64,000 bases of DNA from Pandoraea eparura (GCF_902459725.1 NZ_CABPSH010000005.1:1-64000), one strand, 5' to 3'. Shown: positions 27,983 to 37,405, counted from the first letter of the stretch. Made by a program: numbers and translations. Notes: generated by a model from the sequence alone, not told the origin.

Positions 27983-28056
27983 TGTCTGTCGGCAACACCG
28001 CGCGCCACTTCCGGTGCGCGGCACAGGTTGCTCGGAACACTTGGGAATTACGCAAA

Positions 28057-28887
28057 ATGAATGCATACGAAGGACGCTGGAAGACGATCGACGTGAAGGT
28101 GGAGGGCGGTATTGGCTGGGTCACCTTCAATCGCCCGGAAAAGCGCAACGCCATGAGCCCGACGCTCAACACCGAGATGATTCAGGTGCTCGACGCGCTC
28201 GAACTCGATGCCGATGCGCGAGTGGTCGTGCTCACGGGCGCTGGCGCCGCGTGGACGGCGGGCATGGACCTGAAGGAATACTTCCGCGAGATCGACGGCG
28301 GACCGGAAGTGGTACAGGAGCGCGTGCGCCGCGATGCCTCGGATTGGCAATGGCGCCGCCTGCGCATGTATGCCAAGCCGACCATCGCGATGGTCAACGG
28401 CTGGTGCTTCGGCGGTGGCTTCTCGCCGCTGGTGGCTTGCGACCTGGCGATCGCTGCCGACGAGGCCGTCTTCGGTTTGTCGGAAATCAACTGGGGCATT
28501 CCGCCGGGCAATCTGGTGAGCAAGGCCATGGCCGACACGGTGGGACATCGCCGCGCGCTGCACTACATCATGACCGGCGACACGTTCACGGGCGTGGAAG
28601 CCGCGGACATGGGGCTGGTGAACCAGAGCGTGCCGCTCGCCGAACTGCGCGATGCCACGCTGGCGCTGGCCGCCAAGCTGCTGGAAAAGAATCCGGTGGT
28701 GCTGCGCGCCGCGAAACATGGCTTCAAGCGTTCGCGCGAGCTGACGTGGGAGCAGTGCGAAGATTACCTGTACGCCAAGCTTGATCAGGCCCAGTTGCGC
28801 GATCCGGAACATGGCCGCGAGCAAGGCTTGAAGCAGTTCCTCGACGACAAGTCGATCAAGCCGGGTCTGCAGGCCTACAAGCGCTGA
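28057..28887 (+). CDS. ech: Feruloyl-CoA / p-coumaroyl-CoA hydratase-lyase
   Basis: About 276 aa crotonase-fold enzyme. It hydrates feruloyl-CoA and cleaves it to vanillin and acetyl-CoA (p-coumaroyl-CoA to 4-hydroxybenzaldehyde). Residues described for the Pseudomonas enzyme are visible: Ser in GGGFSPL, the acidic residue in LSEINWGIPPG and the Tyr in DYLYAKLDQ. AAWTAGMDLKEYF forms the oxyanion loop and the C-terminus (SIKPGLQAYKR) is typical. First gene of ech-vdh-fcs. Confidence 0.94.
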   Translation: MNAYEGRWKTIDVKVEGGIGWVTFNRPEKRNAMSPTLNTEMIQVLDALELDADARVVVLTGAGAAWTAGMDLKEYFREIDGGPEVVQERVRRDASDWQWRRLRMYAKPTIAMVNGWCFGGGFSPLVACDLAIAADEAVFGLSEINWGIPPGNLVSKAMADTVGHRRALHYIMTGDTFTGVEAADMGLVNQSVPLAELRDATLALAAKLLEKNPVVLRAAKHGFKRSRELTWEQCEDYLYAKLDQAQLRDPEHGREQGLKQFLDDKSIKPGLQAYKR

Positions 28888-28927
28888 GACGCGATGTTCA
28901 TCAGTGACCGGAAAGAGGAAGAGCGCG

Positions 28928-30379
28928 ATGCATGAAGTGCAGATGCTGATCGGTGGCCAGTGGCGCGGCGCGCAGGATGGGGCAACGTTCGAGCGCATCG
29001 ACCCGGTGACGGGCGAGCTCGCCACGCGGGCGCCGGCCGCCACGCTGGCGGACGCCGACGCGGCCGTCGACGCGGCGCAGGCGGCGTTTCCCGCCTGGGC
29101 GGCGCTGTCGCCGACGGCGCGTCGCCAACGCTTGCTTGCGGCCGCCGAACGCATGGACGCCCGCGCGGCGGAGTTCATCGCCATCGGGGCCGCCGAGACC
29201 GGCGCGATGGCCAACTGGTACGGCTTCAATGTCATGCTCGCGGCCAATATGCTGCGCGAAGCGGCGGCCATGACCACGCAGATCGATGGCAGTGTGATTC
29301 CGAGCGATGTGCCCGGCAGTCTCGCGATGGCGGTGCGCTCGCCGGTCGGTGTGGTGCTCGGTATCGCGCCGTGGAATGCGCCGGTGATTCTGGCGACGCG
29401 TGCGCTTGCCATGCCCCTCGCGTGTGGCAACACGGTCGTGCTCAAGGCGTCGGAGCAATGCCCCGGCGTGCATGCACTCATCGGCGCTTGCCTGCACGAT
29501 GCGGGACTGGGCGACGGCGTGGTCAATGTTGTGACGAACGCGCCGCAGGACGCGGGCGAGATCGTGGCACGACTGATTGCGCATCCGGCGGTCAGGCGAG
29601 TGAACTTCACCGGCTCGACGCATGTCGGTCGCATCATCGCGCGCCTGGCCGCGGAGCATCTCAAGCCGGCGCTGCTGGAGCTGGGCGGCAAGGCCCCCGT
29701 GCTTGTGCTCGATGACGCGGATCTGGACGCTGCCGTCGACGGCATTGCGTTCGGCGCGTTCTTCAATCAGGGGCAGATCTGCATGTCGACTGAGCGTGTG
29801 ATCGTCGATGCGCGCATCGCGGATGCCTTCGTCGAGAAGCTCACTGCGAAGGCGGCGACATTGCGCGCGGGCGCGCCGACGTCGCCCGACAGCGTGCTGG
29901 GGGCGATGGTGAGCGCGCAGGCGGCGTCGCGTGTGGCGGCGCTGGTGGACGATGCCCGCGCGCATGGCGCCCATCTGCCGCTGGGGTGCCGTGTCGACGG
30001 CGCGATCATGCAGGCGACGATTGTCGATGGCGTGAGCCCGGCGATGCGCCTGTACCGCGAGGAGTCGTTCGGTCCCGTGGTGACGATCCAGCGCGTGAAC
30101 GGCGACGACGAGGCGGTGCGCGTGGCCAACGACAGCGAGTTCGGCCTGTCGGCCGCCATCTTCAGCCGCGATGTGTCGCGTGCGCTGCAACTGGCCAAGC
30201 GCATCGAATCGGGCATTTGTCACATCAACGGTCCGACCGTGCACGACGAAGCGCAAATGCCGTTCGGCGGCGTGAAGTCCAGTGGCTATGGCCGCTTCGG
30301 CAGCAAGGCGTCGATTGGCGAATTTACGGAACTGCGCTGGATCACCGTGCAGACCACGCCGCGCCATTACCCGATCTGA
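28928..30379 (+). CDS. vdh: Vanillin / 4-hydroxybenzaldehyde dehydrogenase
   Basis: About 483 aa NAD(P)-dependent aldehyde dehydrogenase. GIAPWNAPVILATRA, the catalytic Glu in LLELGGKAP and the nucleophile Cys in NQGQICMSTE are visible, along with ESFGPVV. It converts the aldehyde made by Ech to vanillate or 4-hydroxybenzoate, the substrates of vanillate demethylase (not here) and PobA. ATG 28928 follows an AGAGGAAGAG ribosome site; the GTG at 28904 is less likely. Confidence 0.92.
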   Translation: MHEVQMLIGGQWRGAQDGATFERIDPVTGELATRAPAATLADADAAVDAAQAAFPAWAALSPTARRQRLLAAAERMDARAAEFIAIGAAETGAMANWYGFNVMLAANMLREAAAMTTQIDGSVIPSDVPGSLAMAVRSPVGVVLGIAPWNAPVILATRALAMPLACGNTVVLKASEQCPGVHALIGACLHDAGLGDGVVNVVTNAPQDAGEIVARLIAHPAVRRVNFTGSTHVGRIIARLAAEHLKPALLELGGKAPVLVLDDADLDAAVDGIAFGAFFNQGQICMSTERVIVDARIADAFVEKLTAKAATLRAGAPTSPDSVLGAMVSAQAASRVAALVDDARAHGAHLPLGCRVDGAIMQATIVDGVSPAMRLYREESFGPVVTIQRVNGDDEAVRVANDSEFGLSAAIFSRDVSRALQLAKRIESGICHINGPTVHDEAQMPFGGVKSSGYGRFGSKASIGEFTELRWITVQTTPRHYPI

Positions 30380-30460
30380 TCGGTTGCAGGATGAGGCTGT
30401 ACCCGCGTACGGACGCGACCGAGAGCGCGCCGCCGCGGGATCGAAGCAGGAGACAGTGTT

Positions 30461-32335
30461 TTGAATCAACGCAACAACACAGCCGCCACGCATGACGTGG
30501 CAGCGCATCGCTATCGCCACGTTGCCATCGGCAACCCGGGCGTCGACGTGGTTCGCGATGGCGAATGCTGGTATCTGCGCTCGCGCGAGCCGCTCGGCGA
30601 TTTTCCGGAACGACTCACGGACCGGCTCGTCTCGGGCGCCGCCCGGCACCCGGAGCGGTGGCTCGTGGCGCGGCGCGGCCCCAACGGAGAATGGATCGGC
30701 ATCACGTATGCCCAGATGCTGCAGCGTGCGCGCGCGATCGGTCAGGCATTGCGCGATCGCGGGATGTCGCCGCAACGCCCCATCGCGATCCTCTCCGGTA
30801 ACGATCTCGAACACTTTCAGCTCGCCCTCGGCGCGATGTACGCCGGCGTGCCGTTCGCGCCGATATCTCCGGCGTACTCCATCGTGTCGACGGACTTCGG
30901 GAAGCTACGCCATACGCTGGGATTGCTGCGTCCGGGACTGGTGTATGCGACGGACGCAAGCGCCTACGGTCGCGCCATGGACGCCGTACTCGACGACGGT
31001 GTCGTACGCGTCACCGCGCACGGCGACGCGGGTACGCTGGCCTTCGATGCGCTGCTCGATACCGTGCCGCGCGACATCGACGCCATTCATGCGCAAGTCA
31101 ACGCCGACACGATCGCCAAGATCCTCTTCACGTCAGGCTCGACCCGCCAGCCGAAGGCCGTGCCGACCACCCAGCGAATGCTGTGCAGCAATCAGCAAAT
31201 GCTGCTGCAAACGTTCCCGACCTTCGGCGAGGTGCCGCCCGTGCTGGTCGACTGGTTGCCTTGGAATCACACGTATGGCGGCAGTCATAACGTTGGCATC
31301 GCGCTCTACAACGGCGGCACGCTGTACATCGACGACGGCAAGCCGGTCGCCGGCAAGTTCGAGGAGACGCTGCGCAACCTGCGCGAGATCTCGCCGACCG
31401 TGTATTTCAATGTGCCGAAGGGATGGGAGGATCTCGCGATCGCCCTCGAAAACGACGCGGCCCTGCGCGAGCGCTTCTTCGCCCGTGTCAATCTCTACTT
31501 CTTCGGCGGTGCCGGGCTGTCTCAGGCGGCCTGGGACCGGCTTGAACGCGTGACCGAGGCGCATTGCGGCGAGCGCATCCGGATCATGTCGGGGTTGGGA
31601 ATGACCGAGACGTCGCCAAGCTGCATGTTCACTACTGGGCCGATCATGCGCGCGGGCTACATCGGCCTGCCCGCGCCCGGCTGCGAAGTGAAGCTCGCAC
31701 CGGTCGGCGGCAAGCTCGAAGTGCGCTTTCGCGGACCGAACGTCATGGCCGGCTATTGGCGTCATCCGTCGGGCGATCCCGTGTTCGACGAAGAGGGCTA
31801 CTACTGCACGGGCGACGCCGCCACGTTTGTCGACCCGCAGCACCCGGAGGTCGGTCTGCAATTCGACGGTCGCATCACCGAAGATTTCAAGCTCAGCTCG
31901 GGCACGTTCGTGAGCGTGGGACCGTTGCGGGCGCGCGTGATTTCGGAAGGCGCGCCCTATGTGCAGGACGCCGTGGTCACCGGCATCAACCGTGACGATA
32001 TCGGCCTGATGGTCTTCCCGCGCGTCGACGATTGCCGGCGGCTGAGCGGTCTGCCGCCACAGACGCCGCTGAGCGACGTGCTTGCCAGCCATCCCGTGCG
32101 TGAGGCGTTTTCGGCACTGCTCGCGCGGCTGAATGCGAGTGCCGGCGGCAGCGCCACCTATGTGGCGCGACTCATGCTGCTCGACACCCCGCCTTCACTC
32201 GATCGGGGCGAAGTCACCGACAAGGGATCGATCAACCAGCGGGCGGTGCAGGACCAGCGCGCCGCGGCCGTGGATGGGCTGCACGCCGCGCAAGCGGATG
32301 ACAGGCACATTATCCTCGCGCCGGCAAGGCACTGA
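30461..32335 (+). CDS. fcs: Feruloyl-CoA synthetase
   Basis: About 624 aa adenylate-forming enzyme. The phosphate-binding loop is ILFTSGSTRQPKAVP (Gly after the Ser-Thr run replaced by Arg-Gln). GLGMTETSPSCMF and the hinge region GRITEDFKLSSGTFVSV follow. It activates ferulate, p-coumarate or caffeate to CoA thioesters. The start is TTG 30461, 9 bases after AGGAGA. It is followed after one base by the acyl-CoA dehydrogenase gene. Confidence 0.92.
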   Translation: MNQRNNTAATHDVAAHRYRHVAIGNPGVDVVRDGECWYLRSREPLGDFPERLTDRLVSGAARHPERWLVARRGPNGEWIGITYAQMLQRARAIGQALRDRGMSPQRPIAILSGNDLEHFQLALGAMYAGVPFAPISPAYSIVSTDFGKLRHTLGLLRPGLVYATDASAYGRAMDAVLDDGVVRVTAHGDAGTLAFDALLDTVPRDIDAIHAQVNADTIAKILFTSGSTRQPKAVPTTQRMLCSNQQMLLQTFPTFGEVPPVLVDWLPWNHTYGGSHNVGIALYNGGTLYIDDGKPVAGKFEETLRNLREISPTVYFNVPKGWEDLAIALENDAALRERFFARVNLYFFGGAGLSQAAWDRLERVTEAHCGERIRIMSGLGMTETSPSCMFTTGPIMRAGYIGLPAPGCEVKLAPVGGKLEVRFRGPNVMAGYWRHPSGDPVFDEEGYYCTGDAATFVDPQHPEVGLQFDGRITEDFKLSSGTFVSVGPLRARVISEGAPYVQDAVVTGINRDDIGLMVFPRVDDCRRLSGLPPQTPLSDVLASHPVREAFSALLARLNASAGGSATYVARLMLLDTPPSLDRGEVTDKGSINQRAVQDQRAAAVDGLHAAQADDRHIILAPARH

Positions 32336-32336
32336 C

Positions 32337-34076
32337 ATGAACGCTCCACAATCGCACAGCGCGGCCGACGATATTGCGTTCGTGCTGGACACGCTCGGCG
32401 TTGGTGAGGCGCTGACGCGCCTCGCTCCGTTTCGCGACTTCGACACGGCCACGCTTGTGCAGGTAGTCGAAGAAGCCGCGCGCTTCTCGCGCGAAGTGCT
32501 CGCGCCGCTCAATGCCGTGGGCGATCGAGAAGGCTGCACCTGGCGCGACGGCGAGGTGCGCACGCCCCGCGGCTTTGCCGAAGCCTATCGTCAGTATCGC
32601 GACGCCGGTTGGCCGTCGCTGCCGTGCGATCCGTCGTTGGGCGGACAGGGGTTGCCTGTCGTGGCGCAGGTGGCCGTGCAGGAACTGACGGCCGGCGCGA
32701 ATCTCGCCTGGACGATGTACCCTGGCATTCTGCACGGCGCGTACGAATGCGTGCATCGATTCGGCAGTGCCGCGTTGCGCGACGCCTGGCTGGGCCCGCT
32801 TGTCAGCGGCGAATGGCTCGCCACGATGGGGCTGACGGAACCGGGCGCCGGCAGCGATCTTGGGCAGATCCGCACGCGCGCCGAATGGGTCGATGCGCAG
32901 CGCGAGACGGTGCGCGTGACCGGCGAGAAGATATTCATCTCGGGCGGTGAGCAGGACCTTACGCCGAACATTGTTCACCTCGTGCTGGCGCGCACACCCG
33001 ACGCCCCGCCGGGCAGCGGCGGATTGTCGCTCTTTCTCGTGCCCAAGACGCTCGCGAATGGCGAGCGCAATGCCGTTCGTTGTACCGGCATCGAGCACAA
33101 GATGGGCATTCGCGGCAGTGCCACGTGCTCGATGGCGTTCGAGGGGGCGACCGGTTATCTCATCGGCGCACCGCATCGCGGACTCGAGGCGATGTTCGCG
33201 ATGATGAACTCGGCGCGGCTGCATGTGGGGGCGTCCGGCGTCGGACTGGCGCAGAGCGCCTATGACATGGCGGTGCGGCATGCCGGTGAGCGCGTGCAAT
33301 CGCGGGTGCCGGGGGCCGACGCCGGGACGCCTATCGCCGGGCACCCGGCGGTGTGGCGCTTGCTCGAGGGGCAGCGCGTCGCGCTGGAGGGTGCGCGACT
33401 GTTGTTGTATCGCGCGGCGCTCGCGATCGACGAGGCGCATCACGCCGACACGCCGCAGGCCCGCGCGCAAGCCGATGCGCTGGCGGCGCTGCTCACCCCG
33501 GTCGTCAAGGCGATGCTCACCGAGCAGGCCTTCCAGGGGGCGAGCGACGCATTGCAGGTCTTCGGGGGCTACGGGTACATCGAAGAGACCGGCATCTCAC
33601 AGGTGATGCGCGACGCGCGCATCCCGATGATCTACGAAGGGACCAACGAGATACAGGCCATCGACCTGGTGTTGCGCAAGATGGTCAAGGACGATGGCGC
33701 CACGCTGTCGCAATGGCTGGCGTGGGCGCGAGCGCAGGTAAGCGACGCGCGCACCGTCGACACGCTCCACGGCTTCGATGCCGCGCTGTCGGCGCTCGAC
33801 GACTGGACGTCGATGATGCCGACCGTCATTGCGCTGGCGAGAACGTCGCCCCGCACGGCGTTGTGTGTCGCGGGCGAGGTGATGCGTGTGGTGCACGGCC
33901 TGTCGATGGCCGGCCTCTGGGCACACGCGGTACTGGCGGCGCGGCGCGTTCACGGACCCGCTGCCGACGCGAAATGCCGCGCCGCGCGCTATTGGCTGAA
34001 GTTCACCCTGCCGGAGACGCGTCGTGCGATGACGATCGTCGCTGCGCAACTTTGCGATCCGGAGCTGGCCGAATGA
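32337..34076 (+). CDS. Acyl-CoA dehydrogenase in the hydroxycinnamate operon (HcaD-like role)
   Basis: About 579 aa FAD enzyme of the large acyl-CoA dehydrogenase type with an extra C-terminal domain. MGLTEPGAGSDLGQIRTRA, EKIFISGGEQDL, the catalytic-base region MIYEGTNEIQAIDLVLRK and a final LPETRRAMTIVAAQL are present. By analogy with HcaD of Acinetobacter it may desaturate dihydroferuloyl-CoA or phloretyl-CoA, feeding side-chain-reduced phenylpropanoids into Ech. Substrate not proven. It overlaps the next gene by 4 bases. Confidence 0.88.
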   Translation: MNAPQSHSAADDIAFVLDTLGVGEALTRLAPFRDFDTATLVQVVEEAARFSREVLAPLNAVGDREGCTWRDGEVRTPRGFAEAYRQYRDAGWPSLPCDPSLGGQGLPVVAQVAVQELTAGANLAWTMYPGILHGAYECVHRFGSAALRDAWLGPLVSGEWLATMGLTEPGAGSDLGQIRTRAEWVDAQRETVRVTGEKIFISGGEQDLTPNIVHLVLARTPDAPPGSGGLSLFLVPKTLANGERNAVRCTGIEHKMGIRGSATCSMAFEGATGYLIGAPHRGLEAMFAMMNSARLHVGASGVGLAQSAYDMAVRHAGERVQSRVPGADAGTPIAGHPAVWRLLEGQRVALEGARLLLYRAALAIDEAHHADTPQARAQADALAALLTPVVKAMLTEQAFQGASDALQVFGGYGYIEETGISQVMRDARIPMIYEGTNEIQAIDLVLRKMVKDDGATLSQWLAWARAQVSDARTVDTLHGFDAALSALDDWTSMMPTVIALARTSPRTALCVAGEVMRVVHGLSMAGLWAHAVLAARRVHGPAADAKCRAARYWLKFTLPETRRAMTIVAAQLCDPELAE

Positions 34077-34975
34077 ATCTCGAAAAACTCATCGCCATCG
34101 ATACGCACGTGCATGCGGAAGTGTCGTGTTGCCAGCCGCCGGATCTGTTCGGCAAGGCGTTTGACGACGCGGCCGACAAGTATTTCGGCACGGTGCTCAA
34201 GCAGAATCGCCGCCCGACGATTCCCGAGACCCTTGACCATTACCGCGAGCGCAATATCGGCTTTGTGATGTTTACCGTCGATTGCGAAGCGAACATCGGT
34301 CGTCGCCGGATTCCGAACGAGGAGATCGCCGGCTATGCGCAGGAAAACGCAGACATCATGATTGCGTTCGCCAGCATCGATCCGCACAAGGGGCGCATGG
34401 GCGTGCGAGAGGCGAGGCGGCTCGTCGAGGAGTTCGGCGTGCGGGGCTTCAAGTTTCATCCCACCATGCAGGGGTTCTTCGCCAACGACCGCATGGCCTA
34501 CCCGATGTACGAGCTGATCGCGGAATACCGGCTCACGGCGGTCTTTCACAGCGGCCATTCCGGGATCGGTTCGGGCATGCCGGGCGGCGGCGGGTTGCGG
34601 CTCAAGTTCTCGGAGCCGATCCATCTCGACGACGTGGCCACCGACTTCCCGGACATGAACATCGTGATCGCGCATCCGTCGTGGCCTTGGCAATCGCAAG
34701 CACTCTCGATTGCGCTGCACAAGCCGAACGTCTATATCGATCTGTCGGGGTGGTCGCCCAAGTATTTCTCGCCGGAGCTGATGCAGTACGCGAACTCGCT
34801 GCTGCGCGAGAAGATGCTGTTCGGCTCGGATTTTCCGCTCATCGCGCCGGACCGGTGGCTGCGCGACTTCGAGACGGTGGGGTTTCGCGATGAGGTCAAG
34901 CCGCTGGTGCTCAAGGACAACGCGGTACGCATGCTCGGGCTGGCGAGCGCGCAGCCCGTGGCGGCGACGGCGTAA
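34073..34975 (+). CDS. Amidohydrolase-2 family metal-dependent hydrolase or decarboxylase
   Basis: About 300 aa TIM-barrel protein of the PF04909 group (kin of gamma-resorcylate, 5-carboxyvanillate and ACMS decarboxylases). Metal-ligand motifs: IDTHVHAE at the N-terminus, FKFHPTMQGF, FHSGHSG, IAHPSWPW and the Asp in LFGSDFPLI. It is translationally coupled to the acyl-CoA dehydrogenase (ATGA overlap), so it belongs to the hydroxycinnamate operon, yet no step of the standard pathway needs it. A decarboxylase, a lactone hydrolase, or removal of a side product are all open. Confidence 0.85.
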   Translation: MNLEKLIAIDTHVHAEVSCCQPPDLFGKAFDDAADKYFGTVLKQNRRPTIPETLDHYRERNIGFVMFTVDCEANIGRRRIPNEEIAGYAQENADIMIAFASIDPHKGRMGVREARRLVEEFGVRGFKFHPTMQGFFANDRMAYPMYELIAEYRLTAVFHSGHSGIGSGMPGGGGLRLKFSEPIHLDDVATDFPDMNIVIAHPSWPWQSQALSIALHKPNVYIDLSGWSPKYFSPELMQYANSLLREKMLFGSDFPLIAPDRWLRDFETVGFRDEVKPLVLKDNAVRMLGLASAQPVAATA

Positions 34976-35033
34976 TGTGTTGTGGATGCGTGCCGGAGGG
35001 ATGGTCGACGTGACCGGCGACGGCGTGCTGTCG

Positions 35034-35981
35034 TCAGCGCACGCCCGGTGTGCCATAGCGCACGCGCGCGGCGTCGCGCATGGCGCTGATGAGCGTCTGT
35101 TCCGGCGGGGTCGGGACGGTATCGTTGCGCCACAGAATGCCGATCGACTCCTCGGTGCCCTTCGTGGAAAACGGCAGAGCACACAGCACACCGTCGGCAA
35201 GGTCGTCCTGCACGGTGATTTCGGAGGCGATCCAGACGACATCGTCGCGCAGCGTCATGGCGCGGGCGAGAGACATCGAGAGCAGCTCGGAATAGTCGTT
35301 GAGCATGCCCACGCCGTGCGCACGCAGGAAGCTGTCTGCCGTGTGTCGCAGGATCGTGCCGTGCGGCGGCAGCACGACGTGATAATTCGCAATGTCGGCC
35401 AGCGACACGCTGCGTTGCTGGGCGAGCGGATGCGATGGGCGCACCACCACGCAAAGCGGCGTTGCACACAGGTGCTCGAAGGTGAGGCCCACCATGCCCT
35501 CGGGGTCGGACATCCGGCCGAGCGCCAGCGTGACCTGCCCGGACTTCAACTGCGCGAGCAATTGCTGGTTGGCACCGGTGTGCACCTGCACGACGATGCC
35601 CGGCCATTCGCGCCGGAACGCTTCGAGCGCGCTCGGCATCAGGGCGGCCGCCAGGGTGGGCAGGACGGCGATCTCGATCACGCCGCCGGTCTGGCCGACG
35701 GCGCGCGAGAGGACGTCGATACCTTGGCGCAGCGCGCTCACGCTCGCGCCCGCATGCCGCAGGAACAGTTCGGCCTGTGCGGTGGGGCGCGCGCCATTGC
35801 GTCCGCGCTCGAACAGGCGCACGCCCAGCAGGCCTTCGAGTTCGGCAATGGTCTTGCTGACGGCCGGCTGCGTGATGGAGAGCGCCTCCGCGGCGCGCTG
35901 CAGGCTGCCGTGCTGGGCGACGGCCAGCAGGCATTGCAGATGACGCAGCTTGATTCGCCCGTCGAGTCGATGTTTTTCCAT
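35034..35981 (-). CDS. pcaQ: LysR-family activator of the protocatechuate pathway (PcaQ)
   Basis: About 315 aa. The N-terminal HTH (GSLQRAAEALSITQPAVSKTIAELEGLLGVRLFERGRNG) and its extension MEKHRLDGRIKLRHLQCLLAV match PcaQ. It diverges from pcaH. In other bacteria PcaQ with beta-carboxy-cis,cis-muconate activates pcaDCHGB. The 119-base gap has a clear dyad (36021-36043) that is the best candidate binding site. Confidence 0.9.
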   Translation of the reverse strand: MEKHRLDGRIKLRHLQCLLAVAQHGSLQRAAEALSITQPAVSKTIAELEGLLGVRLFERGRNGARPTAQAELFLRHAGASVSALRQGIDVLSRAVGQTGGVIEIAVLPTLAAALMPSALEAFRREWPGIVVQVHTGANQQLLAQLKSGQVTLALGRMSDPEGMVGLTFEHLCATPLCVVVRPSHPLAQQRSVSLADIANYHVVLPPHGTILRHTADSFLRAHGVGMLNDYSELLSMSLARAMTLRDDVVWIASEITVQDDLADGVLCALPFSTKGTEESIGILWRNDTVPTPPEQTLISAMRDAARVRYGTPGVR

Positions 35982-36020
35982 GCCGGAAAGTTATGAAAAA
36001 CCTAAGAAAATGTCAATAAA

Positions 36021-36043
36021 TATATCCGTTGATTATGGATATA
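36021..36043. promoter_or_regulatory. Inverted repeat between pcaQ and pcaH, probable PcaQ site
   Basis: Arms TATATCC (36021-36027) and GGATATA (36037-36043) with a 9-base spacer, within an AT-rich patch 58 bases before the pcaH ATG. The dyad has LysR-type geometry. It does not match the ATAACC-N4-GGTTAA box reported for rhizobial PcaQ. Confidence 0.6.
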
Positions 36044-36100
36044 GTGTGGAAAACACGCTGGCGGCAAGCCAGATTCGTCAACACAGAATGGAGTGAGACC

Positions 36101-36811
36101 ATGTCGAATTCGACGACCGTCCTGCGCCCCCGCGACTGGGATTCGCATCCCAAGCTGATCGACAGCGGGTACAAGTCCACGGCGCTGCGCGGCCCCAAGC
36201 AACTGCTCGTGCCCGTGAAGCAGAACCTCGCGAACCTGCGCTCGCCGGTCTACGGTCACGGCATCGTCGGGGCGCTCGATAGCGACTTGACGCGCAACGC
36301 CGTGCGCAACGGTGAGCCGCTGGGCGAGCGCATGATCGTCACGGGCCGCGTGCTCGACGAAGGCGGCCGTCCGGTGCCGAACACGCTCGTCGAGCTGTGG
36401 CAGGCCAACGCGTGCGGTCGCTACGTGCACAAGGTCGACCAACACGACGCGCCGCTGGACCCGAACTTCCTCGGTGCCGGTCGTGCACTGACCGATGCGC
36501 AGGGCCGCTACAAATTCCTGACGATCAAGCCCGGCGCCTATCCGTGGAAGAACCATCACAACGCGTGGCGTCCGCAGCATCTGCACTTCTCTGTGTTCGG
36601 TGAGTATTTCGCGACCCGGCTCGTGACGCAGATGTACTTCCCGGGCGATCCGCTGCTCGGCTACGACCCGATTTTCCAGGCCACGCCGGCGCATGCCCGC
36701 GACCGTCTGATTGCGCGTTTCTCGATGGATATCACCGAGCCCGAGTACGCACTGGGTTACGAATTCGACATCGTCCTGCGCGGTGCCGGCCAAACGCCGA
36801 TGGAGTCCTGA
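36101..36811 (+). CDS. pcaH: Protocatechuate 3,4-dioxygenase beta subunit
   Basis: About 236 aa. It carries the non-haem Fe(III) centre that cleaves protocatechuate between the two hydroxyls, giving beta-carboxy-cis,cis-muconate. Likely iron ligands are the Tyr of CGRYVHK, the Tyr of GAYPWKNHHNAW, and two His in RPQHLHFSVFG. Start at ATG 36101; the in-frame upstream region is promoter. It lies 3 bases before pcaG. Confidence 0.96.
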   Translation: MSNSTTVLRPRDWDSHPKLIDSGYKSTALRGPKQLLVPVKQNLANLRSPVYGHGIVGALDSDLTRNAVRNGEPLGERMIVTGRVLDEGGRPVPNTLVELWQANACGRYVHKVDQHDAPLDPNFLGAGRALTDAQGRYKFLTIKPGAYPWKNHHNAWRPQHLHFSVFGEYFATRLVTQMYFPGDPLLGYDPIFQATPAHARDRLIARFSMDITEPEYALGYEFDIVLRGAGQTPMES

Positions 36812-36814
36812 GCC

Positions 36815-37405
36815 ATGTCCGATTACCAGCAAACGCCGTCGCAGACCGTCGGCCCGTACTTCGCTTATGGCCTCTCGCCGGAGCAGTACCGTTACGACTT
36901 CAAGAGCGCGTTCACGCCCGTGGTGGCGCTCGATCGTGCCGAAGGCGAGGCCATCCGCCTGGTCGGGCAGGTGCTCGACGGCGCCGGTCAACCGATCAAC
37001 GACGCGTTGATCGAGATTGTGCAGGCCGACGCCGCCGGCCGCTACGTGCAGAGCGCCGACGACATCGAGCGCACCGGCTTCGCCGGCACCGGCCGCTGCG
37101 GCACCGGCACGGACGCTGAGCACCGCTTCAGCTTCGAGACGATCAAGCCGGGCGTGGCCGCGCCGGGCGAAGCGCCGCGCATCGACGTGATCGTGACGAT
37201 GCGGGGCTTGCTCAATCACCTGTTTACGCGTATCTATTTCGACGACGAGGCCGCGGCCAATGCGCTCGACCCCGTGCTGCAGCAAGTGCCGGCCGAGCGT
37301 CGCCACACGCTGATCGCGCGCCGCGAGGTGAACGGCGGGCGTGTGTCGTACCGGTTCGACATCCGCATGCAGGGGGACGAGGAGACGGTTTTCCTCGACC
37401 TTTGA
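36815..37405 (+). CDS. pcaG: Protocatechuate 3,4-dioxygenase alpha subunit
   Basis: About 196 aa partner of PcaH. QTPSQTVGPYFAYGLSPEQY at the start and DALIEIVQADAAGRYV in the middle are typical of alpha subunits. The region equivalent to the iron site lacks the paired His ligands, as expected. The tail VSYRFDIRMQGDEETVFLDL is conserved. Confidence 0.96.
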   Translation: MSDYQQTPSQTVGPYFAYGLSPEQYRYDFKSAFTPVVALDRAEGEAIRLVGQVLDGAGQPINDALIEIVQADAAGRYVQSADDIERTGFAGTGRCGTGTDAEHRFSFETIKPGVAAPGEAPRIDVIVTMRGLLNHLFTRIYFDDEAAANALDPVLQQVPAERRHTLIARREVNGGRVSYRFDIRMQGDEETVFLDL

